DNA of 64,000 nucleotides, from assembly GCA_021399435.1 (NCBI GenBank), contig JAJTUP010000030.1, positions 372,001 to 436,000 of the forward strand, in the 5' to 3' direction. This document shows positions 56,214-64,000 of this stretch, piece by piece. A program made the position numbers and the translations under genes. The notes under the pieces are model-generated. The model saw nothing but the letters and a program-made list of their open reading frames with translations, ran no database searches and had not been told where the DNA came from. Source of the stretch: Diaporthe sp. PMI_573 (lineage: Eukaryota; Ascomycota; Sordariomycetes; Diaporthales; Diaporthaceae). Position 1 is the stretch's first letter, and every line of letters begins with the position of its first letter.

Positions 56214-57112
56214 ATGTATTTGCTCCACTGGTTCCTCGCAACGCTTCCATTGACGTCCTTGGCATCCGGCCAGGATTGCTACTGGCCTAACGGCGGACAG
56301 GCATCCGCGTTGAAGGCCTGCTCGGTAGCTTCCGGCAATGATGCTGCAGCGTGCTGCTTTGCAGATCATTACTGCATGACCAACGGCCTCTGCATGTCAA
56401 TGACAGAAGGATCCTGGTATCGCGGCGGATGTACCGATCAACAGTTCCTGCAGTCTGGATGCCCTAGGATTTGCCACAGTCGTGAAATAGTAGGCGGAGG
56501 TAAGTCGCCCCTCCAATCTTTGGATCGACATTCTGCGTCAAGTCTCACAGATAATTGCTAATTGACTTGGCGCCATTGTCAACAGTACCTGACCGTCATG
56601 CCGGTGTATTTCAATGCGAGTCAACCTCGCTTGCCTGTATCAGTCGCGACAACTGCTCAAAGCAGAACTTTACAGTCGGGGCGTACAGGGCGGTGATGAA
56701 TGCAGCCTTGTCGACTGACCTCTTTAACAGCGGGGCGACTGCGACGGCTTTCATCGCACCTTCGACGAGTGCAAACACAGAGGACGCCAGTGCTACGACT
56801 TGTACTGACAAGCAGCGGGACAGCAGTGGAATATCCACCGGTGCGGTAGCCGGCATTGGAGTAGGCGTTGGCTTACCGCTCGTCGTTGCGGTCGGCGTGT
56901 TGACCTTTATGCTCATCCGCGAGAAGAGAAGGTCAGGAGACCCGCAGGCGGGCGACCAGAGACGGCAGTACTACAACCAGCCGTTGTACATTAACACAAT
57001 ATCACAGTGGGACAAATCAGAGGGACCCACTACTCCCACCACCGAGGTATCGGGACAACTGGTGCCGCACGAGTTGCCAGATACTCAGCGCAGGCCCGAG
57101 CTTGGTCGTTGA
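56214..57112 (+). CDS. Cys-rich secreted-domain single-pass membrane protein
   Basis: Exons 56214-56499 and 56586-57112 (86-base intron) give 270 residues. The ATG at 56214 begins a signal peptide ('LLHWFLATLPLTSLASGQ'). The outer domain is Cys-rich: 'CYWPNGGQASALKACSVASG', 'AACCFADHYCMTNGLCMSM', 'GGCTDQQFLQSGCPRICHS', then after the splice 'CESTSLACISRDNC'. A Ser/Thr-rich stalk leads to a helix 'GAVAGIGVGVGLPLVVAVGV' and a basic 'REKRRSGD' cytoplasmic start. This 'Cys domain, stalk, helix, short tail' plan is very common in plant-associated fungi and looks sensor-like; no function is established. Confidence 0.8.
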
Positions 57113-57865
57113 CCATGTTTAAAGAAAAAAAAATTGTCTCTTGCTTATTTGAAATCATGTGGTCACTTTAGTGGCCCGGTGTTACCAAACACAGGGCACT
57201 TTAAGGGATCGCCGTCAACAGCGCCATACCGGCAACAATGATAGGGCGTTGCTTCGGGGCACACGCCGATACAATACCAAAACTTGGACGAGGGGTGTCG
57301 AAATATGAGCTTCAGGAGTCATACTGGTGCGACGGGCTGGCTTGCGTGGCAATGGCCTGCGTTCAGATTCGGGGAAACAGTGACTGGGAGGATCTAATAT
57401 GTCTGGCTCCTAGAGCTTTTAAAATCAAGACCTTAATTCAATAATTAATAAGCTAGCGGAAACTTTAATTCTCGGTCCCAATGAGGTATTGATCGCCACT
57501 GTTTTGCTATAATAATGGTTAATCTTATAATGGTGATCGACGATGCTGAAAGCTTGACACATGCGACAAATGTCATAGTGAGGAAGTGGGTGCCGTGTCT
57601 TCTAAAGCATGTCCAAATAAAGGTCATATCGTATATCCATCTTGCAGTCTTCATCATTGTCGATAGTATTAACTTGTTGACCTTGAATTCGTGGCGAAGC
57701 ATATTTTCTCTATTAGGCTGGCTATGTCTATGGGGTAGGCGAGAGCCATCTATTAAATAGTTGACATCTAAAATAAAATGGGGATCCCATAGAATAAAAA
57801 TGCCCCATGTTAATGATCAGCTCCAAGCCTTGAAGATCCAAACAAGCAGTTTATGTATTTTGCCA
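57113..57865. other. Convergent intergenic region
   Basis: 3' ends of two genes facing each other. AT-rich from about 57420 to 57800, with no recognisable feature. Confidence 0.45.
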
Positions 57866-59333
57866 CTACTGTAGCGCCACGCCGGATGCAGCGAGAGTAA
57901 CATAGAACAGCTTTGTCTGTCCAGTGATGATCATCCGGCCCTCTCCAGCGAACTGGAAATTGGCAGCGGTGACGCCGGTGTAAATCTTGCCGATCAGCTT
58001 GCCGGAAGGGTTCCAGACGTGAACACCGTCGCCACAGCCAGCGTAGACGCGACCAGCAGAGTCAGTGTGAACACCTATGAAGAGTTCAAGTGTTAGCTTA
58101 TGAAGAGCAAGTGTGGATGGGCATAGAGCGTACCATCGGGGATGAAAGAAGCAGTGTAGGCAAAGGTCTTGCGGTTCTGCCAGGTACCGTCCTCGTTCAC
58201 GTCGAAAGAGTAGACAGAGGCGGGAGACGAGAGGTTGCGGCCGTAGAATCCCAGGGCGATGCCGGTGTCGGTGACGTAGGCCTTGTCACCGTCGGGTGAG
58301 AAGGTGAGACCTATCGAGTGTTAGAAGAGTTCTCTACGAGGGGCGTGAGCACCAGCCTCACCATTGGGCAAAGTGAAGTCATCGGCCACGACTGCGATAG
58401 CGCCAGTCTCGAAGTTGTAGCGGTAGACTTGATTGCGCAGGCCGGGAGGAGGGCGGAAGTCCTGTAGGAAGCCGTAGAGGGTGTCGGTGAAGTACAGCTC
58501 TCCATTGCGGGGGTTGACGACAACGTCGTTGAGCGAGTTGAATTGGCGACCGAAATAGTTGTTGAATAGGACTTTAATCGTCAGCTATGATTGCTCTTTG
58601 AATGGAGAAGCGAGACCTACCGGTAGTGTTGAATGGAGCCTCCGGGTTCATGAGGAACATCGTTGAGGTGATATCAGCCCCCTGGCCCTCTCCAGCAAAG
58701 ACGATGTTGCCCTTGTAGTTCGTACCACCTAGTAAACCATAAGCTGATGATTTTCAGATATGAAGCGAAGTGCCAGTGACGTACCGTTGGGGTTAATGAC
58801 CTGTGGGTTTGAGGGCACCACCGTAACTGTTGCGTTGTCCAATTCACCCTTGCGTACAGCCTCGGCCTCTGCAAGCGAAATCTTCTGGATGATGGAGGAC
58901 TTGTTCAGCCCAGTCCCTGCAGCAGGCGCACCAGCGTTCTGGACGAAGAAAACCTCATCGTTAGGAGGGTGCCAGACGACAGCCTCGTGGAAGATAGGGT
59001 CGGTATCGGAAGTCGCAATGAGGGTCAGGGAAGGATCATGGCCAATGACATCGAAGAACTCGTCGTCGTATATGTGGAAGGGCTTGGCCAGAAGGGACTC
59101 TGCAGTCACACCAGGCCACACGAATATCTAGGTGCGAGTCAGCAACAGCCAGTCACATGGGAACGGGAGCGACATACCGTCGAATCGTTAGCCACTGCGG
59201 GAGGGGGCACAGACTCGAGGACATTGAAGCTCTTCCAGTCAATGCGCTGAGCTGCAGCAGGCACTCGGGCAGCCAGACTAGTTCCCACCGGGATGATACA
59301 CCCGGCATACAGGGCACACAGAAAAGACGACAT
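57866..59333 (-). CDS. Secreted SMP-30/gluconolactonase-like lactonase
   Basis: Six exons, 59333-59178, 59127-58785, 58728-58621, 58571-58362, 58310-58134 and 58074-57866, with short introns (49-59 bases) and continuous phase, give 400 residues. A signal peptide covers about residues 1-21. Beta-propeller marks are 'PIFHEAVVWHPPNDEVFFVQ' with its metal Glu, 'QFNSLNDVVVNPRNGELYFT' (the NDV/N-D metal site), 'LPNGLTFSPDGDKAYVTDTG' (second Asn and Asp), and 'PDGVHTDSAGRVYAGCGDG'. The conserved acidic and Asn ligands of SMP-30/LRE lactonases are present, so hydrolysis of a lactone outside the cell is likely. Five of the junctions fall on 'NG' or 'DG' turns, as in other fungal members. Confidence 0.9.
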
Positions 59334-60007
59334 TCTGGAAGTTCTAGAAGCAGTGTGTTAGATGGGAAAGGGCGAACGCATAGACCCTACGCTAGAGAGG
59401 TCGGATGCAGATGACTTTGTATGCTACAACCAAAACCCCTGAGACACGTATCCTTGCTGCATTAAAATTATAAAGCCGCGTAGGTCGGCATATTAAAATG
59501 AATGGGATGAACCATCGACAATGCAGCCGGAGCAGGGCCAGATAGAATACTAATGAAGCTTATCGAGTACCTACAGCCCGGATTTTGGCTAACATTTCCC
59601 CCCCCTATACCGCTGACTCGACCTTGGCACTCGCAGACTTGGCTGCATCTGGCAAGCTCTCCGTTCTTCCGGGTTTGATGCACTTAGTACTGGCCACGCC
59701 ATGAGTAAAGTGAGGGTACATGCCAAGATGTTACTTCGCGACAAGATAGCGCCGGAAGACGCAAGCCTGTTGCCCCGTATCTCCGATCATCCTGCAACTC
59801 CTAAACAGGATATGTCGGCAGAGACGCTATGAAACGCTGGTTGAACGACCGCATAGACTGAGAGGAGACATTTGAATACAAGCTCCTCACCGAAGCTAAT
59901 TTCGTCGCCAGTTGGTTTTCCAAATTTGTTAATTCGATTTCTGGTCAACGTACATCCTCCTAGACACACTCGCCATCCCATGGTCTTGTTAGAGACAGCT
60001 AGCAACC
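59334..60007. other. Divergent intergenic region
   Basis: Promoters for the lactonase and the seven-helix gene are expected here. No other feature seen. Confidence 0.45.
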
Positions 60008-61096
60008 ATGGCAGACATCGACTCGTCCGACCGCGAAAGGTCCATTGTGATAATCATCATAGCCGTCTTCATAAGCGTCGCTTTCTACAACGTTCTCGAG
60101 CTCACCGTCTCGATCTTCACTTCGTTCAAGAAGCGCTCGGGTTTATATTTTTGGAGTCTCCTCATCGCGACATGGGGAATCGCATTCAATGGCACGGGCT
60201 ACCTCCTGATGCACCTGTCACTAACAACGGAGGCAAATGTCTATGCCACCCTCATTTTGATCGGCTGGTGCTCCATGATCACGGGCCAATCGGTTGTGTT
60301 ATACTCGCGTCTGCATATTGTCATGCATCACCAGAAGCGCCTGCGAATGGTGCTATACATGATCATCGCCAACGCAATCTGGCTCCATATTCCAATCATC
60401 GTCCTGGTGTATGGAACTAATTCTGCGAACCCGGAGCCGTTCCAAAACCCTTACGCAATCATGGAAAAGATCCAACTCAGCGTCTTCTTCGTGCAGGAAC
60501 TCATAATTTCTGCCCTCTACGTCTGGGAGACAACGAAACGTCTGCGCCTCGAGAAAAGCATCGGGAACATACGCACCCGGAAGATCATGAACCACCTGAT
60601 CTGGGTGAATATCCTGATTGTCCTGCTCGACGTGACAATCCTGGCCCTCGAGTTCACCAATCTCTTCAACATCCAGACAGCCTGGAAGCCGCTGGCATAC
60701 AGCATCAAGCTCAAGCTCGAGTTCAGCATCCTCAACCAGCTCGTCAACCTCACGCGCGGCGGAGCCAATTCAAACAGCAGCTTCTATACGCGCAGCCAAA
60801 GACGAGGGCAGGGGAACGACGTTGCGATGGACACGTTCAGCGGCGGGCGCTCGAGGCACTTCACGGTCAACGATGAGCCCGAGTATGAGATTCGCATTGG
60901 GAAAGGCGACGTCAATCATTCTCCTACTGCGCCGAATGCGTATCCGACAAAGACTACGGAGATTACGATCCACACCCAGTCGAGGCCAGGCCACGTTTCT
61001 CGCGACAGCGATGACAACAGTGAAGGTGCTGAGAAGGAGAGAGAAGGAGACGTGTGTTCGACGTCTTCGGAAGTACACTTCGCGAGAGCAGTGTGA
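60008..61096 (+). CDS. Fungal seven-helix membrane protein (DUF7703-type)
   Basis: Single exon of 362 residues. Seven hydrophobic helices occupy about residues 12-250: 'SIVIIIIAVFISVAFYNVLE', 'LYFWSLLIATWGIAFNGTGY', 'VYATLILIGWCSMITGQSVV', 'MVLYMIIANAIWLHIPIIVL', 'LSVFFVQELIISALYVWET', 'LIWVNILIVLLDVTILALEF' and a last one before 'KLKLEFSILNQLVNLT'. The 'SVVLYSRLHIV' and 'QELIISALYVWE' motifs mark a fungal GPCR-like family distinct from the PTH11 receptors elsewhere in the window. The C-terminal tail is polar with acidic and Ser-rich stretches, suitable for phosphorylation. Ligand and role unknown. Confidence 0.85.
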   Translation: MADIDSSDRERSIVIIIIAVFISVAFYNVLELTVSIFTSFKKRSGLYFWSLLIATWGIAFNGTGYLLMHLSLTTEANVYATLILIGWCSMITGQSVVLYSRLHIVMHHQKRLRMVLYMIIANAIWLHIPIIVLVYGTNSANPEPFQNPYAIMEKIQLSVFFVQELIISALYVWETTKRLRLEKSIGNIRTRKIMNHLIWVNILIVLLDVTILALEFTNLFNIQTAWKPLAYSIKLKLEFSILNQLVNLTRGGANSNSSFYTRSQRRGQGNDVAMDTFSGGRSRHFTVNDEPEYEIRIGKGDVNHSPTAPNAYPTKTTEITIHTQSRPGHVSRDSDDNSEGAEKEREGDVCSTSSEVHFARAV

Positions 61097-62318
61097 TGCC
61101 GAGGTTACTAGTTGGAGTCACGGGCCGAGCCATTACTGTACATTCAAGCGCTTTTTTTCTCTTTTATCTTATACCCATGGAATCTAAGATGTGTTGCGAA
61201 AGACAAGCGTGGGTTCCTGATGACATGTCGCATTTTCCAAGATTCCGTTTCCTCAGAGGGTCAAGTCGCGAGGGATTTGGCCACGGAAATGTCTCCGACC
61301 CAACTCGTGCTCAGGAGATGGGGTCACCCGCATACCGCCGTGAGCAACCGTGCATGCCATGGCGGTGATCTCTTCATCCATCAGCAGTTAGTGTTGCGAT
61401 TTTACCCGTCGCAGAATTCAGTGTTGGTGAAGACATGACTCGAGCCAGACGGGGTTCCTTGGCCTCGATGCCTGCCAGCACACCGGGCGGCGGCGAATAT
61501 CCGGTCAGCCAAGATAATAGCATCGGCCCACAAAATGTATTAAGCTTAATCTTATTGTTGCACCATTTTCCCCAACACCCTTTTTCTACCGTGATGAACA
61601 CATGGACCGGGCCCCTCCATCATTCCGGCCCTCCGTGTCGCGGGGTATGCACTCCTACATCTCTCTCTTCCCCTGATCCTACCTCGTCATCCCCGTCTCC
61701 GCGTATTATCTGTAAGCGGCTTACCTTACTCTTATGAGCAAGACTGTCCAGTCCCGTCGGGTCGATATCGTGAACCAGCCCTGTTTTCTCTCCTATTGAG
61801 AAAAGCTCGGCATCCCTATTACGGCAGAAAATTGCGATTATACATAATGCTACGCGGATTCGTCACAGCCCTGACCGACGCCTGAAACCAAGAACTGGAA
61901 TTTCGTTGTTGCAACGCCGCAGGTACTTGGCCCACCCACCATTTCACTTGGCACACCCAGCTGCCTGTCTCCATTACCTAACCACAGATTGATGGCCTGA
62001 ACCTTATTTCCCCGCCAAGCAGTGAGCGTCTGGGCATGAGTCGAAGCGGTTGTACTCCGAGAAGACACCCTCCTGCCTGGTCAATTCCACATACCAAGCT
62101 TCCCTGGTAGGGATTATCAAGCCAGGCGATGATAGAGTTTCCCATCCCTGCCTCCGATCACCTCATTGGTCCGGCTAGCTTAGTTAGGCTGGGAGTGCGG
62201 GAATTTCATAGTCAGTAATTAGATCTCTCCTTCTTCAATCGACGAAGCTCGTAAGGAGTAGGACAAACGGAACTGCATAACACCGAGAGGCTCGTGATCT
62301 CGAATTCATGAACAATGA
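61097..62318. other. Convergent intergenic region
   Basis: Short ORFs only; nothing supported. Confidence 0.45.
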
Positions 62319-62597
62319 TCAAGACGAGCAGAGAGACGGGGCAAATTTCGGAGGCGCACTTACAACACAATCCCCCCCAGGGCATCCGCAGACCTTGTTC
62401 TTAGAGCAGTATGCCTTGCTTCCTGAACCGCAGCCGCAGGTGCGGGTCGTGGTGCAAGGGCAGTTAATTGCCCCGGGGAAAAGGTCCGCGGCCACGGCAC
62501 GACTCATCTCGTGTCCGAAGCCATCGAACGGGGCGACGGCATCCAGTGGCAGGGACGCTAGAGAGCCAAAGATGATTGAGGCGACGGCGAAAAGCAT
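62319..62597 (-). CDS. Small secreted cysteine-rich protein
   Basis: The ORF opens at 62753, but the Met at 62597 starts a good signal peptide ('LFAVASIIFGSLASLPLDA'), giving 92 residues. After a short acidic/hydrophobic propeptide comes 'CPCTTTRTCGCGSGSKAYCS' and 'VCGCPGGDCVV', nine cysteines in about 35 residues including the CxC and CGC clusters. A GTAAGT donor lies right after the last cysteine, so the final residues may be replaced by a downstream exon (an acceptor-like ttatgcag occurs about 100 bases on, near 62276). Size and composition fit candidate apoplastic effectors or defence-type peptides; no family is recognised. Confidence 0.6.
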   Translation of the reverse strand: MLFAVASIIFGSLASLPLDAVAPFDGFGHEMSRAVAADLFPGAINCPCTTTRTCGCGSGSKAYCSKNKVCGCPGGDCVVSAPPKFAPSLCSS

Positions 62598-64000
62598 CTT
62601 TGCGGTTCTTCGGTAGTGGCAGGCAATGATTAGAGGCAGTGTGAGTCGGCTGTCTGACAAGTAGGTGTTTGGGTCAGGTAGTAGCCATGAGTAATGGAAC
62701 TCGATGAGAAATCGGTGGGAAGAGCTAGATGACTTGTAGTTAGTTGTCTTCATTTGTTCAACCTTCCGGCCTTTACGGCTTCACTTGCGACTTGTTTCTT
62801 GCAAGCCGGCAGAGACGCATCCACTCCAGGCCTACGAGATCCAGCACACGCGTGCACCATGTTTGCAGACATGGTGACATATAGAGGACCCGCCAAGAAT
62901 GCGTATCGGGGGAGGATTGCTCTCATTCGAGTATTGAAGCATCTAGCACATCCTTGTGAAGTAGCTGAAAAGATACGAGTCAACAAGCTGACTGTGTTTC
63001 AGTGGGCTCTCGACGATCAATACAGAAAAGGCTGAGGGAACCCGAGGAATACTAGATCGAGGGTCTGTCGATCACATGCAGATTGTGCCGGCACATGGAA
63101 CAGTAGGCGTATCGGTTTCAGCTGGTCAATGACAAAGCGTCGAACATGGGCCTCGTCATGGAGACCGTTTGGCTTTCTTTAATGCTCACGATGAAAGGTC
63201 TCATGATAAACATACCGCGTTCTCTGTCGAAACACACATGTCCGGATAGTCTAGGCTTCGAATGTCGAAGAACTTAGGCGCCCCTTCTCCAGCCCGTCAT
63301 CTCACGACATATGGGACACCCATTGCCGTTCCAGCTTAGTAGAGGAACTCAAAGAATACGAATAGTCCATATGGGACCTTCATAATATCCGCGCGAAGAT
63401 CTGTATTTGGCTGTCTCACTTCTGCTGAACAGAGAACATTACCCGACGGTGCGGTTATGCGTTGAGCTTACAAGAGTATACCAGCTCTTATATTATACGG
63501 GCGGGTCATGACCACTTCCATCAACGTAGATCGCAAGGGGAACAGCCACAAGTCTTTCGCGTATTGAAACTCGAAGAAGCGGTCGTCAGGATCCAGTGCG
63601 GGACTTCCAAAGTACCTGAATACGCTGAATAGTCTCTGGACCTTGAATACACTCTCAGACCTGGCCTGCTCTTACAAGCACCATCAAATGAGCCGTCGTC
63701 CGCCTGGTTAGGTGATGCAGGGTTGTCGTGACTCGCTTTTATTTGATTGAATACCGCTTTCTCACACAGTGTGTGCACAGGTGTCATTGAAGAGCCATAC
63801 GCAAAAAATGCCTAGACTCGGCAATTCGGGTCTTTCATGACCCCTTGGGCTCTTGAGTTCCCTCGCTTAGAGCCGAGTGAAGACGCTGTAATACTTCAAA
63901 AGACATCGTGGGCCTTAGATGATGATTCCCACATGATTCAACAGAGCAGATTTGAGGGCATATCCCAAGCCATGCTATAGTTACATTTCCACGAGATGTG
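62598..64000. other. Intergenic stretch at the right edge with dispersed repeat copy
   Basis: No gene recognised. Contains copy B of the 37-base dispersed repeat. The ORF at 63521-63787 (minus) has no supporting feature. Confidence 0.5.
63322..63358 (+). repeat. Dispersed 37-base repeat, copy B
   Basis: Identical to 50299-50335. This copy is bracketed by a 10-base direct repeat catatgggac (63308-63317 and 63368-63377), as if it were a small insertion. Confidence 0.9.

Noticed and set aside
1..64000. CRISPR arrays, bacterial operons, ribosome binding sites
   Set aside because: The DNA is fungal nuclear; no regularly spaced repeats of this type occur.
1..64000. tRNA and rRNA genes
   Set aside because: No cloverleaf with A and B boxes or rRNA core sequence was recognised by eye; a covariance-model scan would be needed to exclude a tRNA.

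Overview
The window is a piece of a filamentous ascomycete genome (Pezizomycotina, most likely a Sordariomycete). The evidence is many short introns (about 40-140 bases) with GT..AG ends and CTAAC/CTGAC-type branch sites, GC-rich exons on both strands without operons, families typical of these fungi (PTH11/rhodopsin-type receptors, UstYa-type DUF3328, Kre9-like wall proteins, a GH29 fucosidase, a GPCR-like DUF7703-type protein), and AT-rich repeat blocks full of C-to-T type decay as left by repeat-induced point mutation (RIP). Exon joints below were worked out by hand from reading frames and splice sites; they have not been tested against transcripts.

Layout. 0.3-3.5 kb: a wall/membrane glycoprotein and a tiny Cys/His-rich protein. 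3.55-6.34 kb: AT-rich, RIP-like island with LTR relics. 6.6-11.3 kb: a conserved housekeeping block, RAD14 (XPA), PHO88/SND3 and a small methyltransferase-like gene. 12.4-19.6 kb: two PTH11-like seven-helix receptors separated by a dead Fot1/pogo transposon that keeps perfect 45-base terminal inverted repeats, and an orphan gene. 20.2-25.7 kb: a decayed zone holding an MFS transporter remnant, an N-terminally incomplete UstYa-type gene and a secreted thaumatin-like protein. 25.9-27.1 kb: an NADP-dependent MDR oxidoreductase. 28.2-31.2 kb: a complete hAT transposon with full transposase ORF, perfect inverted repeats and an exact 8-base target duplication. 31.9-34.6 kb: a fungal nuclease-fold-like protein and a hydrolase-like protein. 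35.3-39.8 kb: a GPI-anchored alpha-L-fucosidase and a five-exon cytochrome P450. 40.8-44.6 kb: a two-domain protein joining a helical fungal STAND-type N-terminus to a low-molecular-weight phosphatase fold that lacks its catalytic cysteine, then a secreted HEXXH protein. 45.0-51.6 kb: a protein kinase, a bacterial-looking sugar O-methyltransferase and an APH-type kinase. 52.4-57.1 kb: a large multi-pass membrane protein, a 465-base MITE and a Cys-rich membrane protein. 57.8-62.6 kb: an SMP-30/lactonase, a seven-helix membrane protein and a small secreted Cys-rich protein.

Most genes are unrelated in function and face either way. There is no convincing intact secondary-metabolite cluster, although the P450, UstYa-type gene, O-methyltransferase and MFS relic are the kinds of parts such clusters use. 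The most unusual items are the pseudo-phosphatase fusion (40.8-42.0 kb), the MycE/ElmMI-like methyltransferase (49.2-50.0 kb), the apparently fresh hAT copy, and the MITE with a 19-base minisatellite core.
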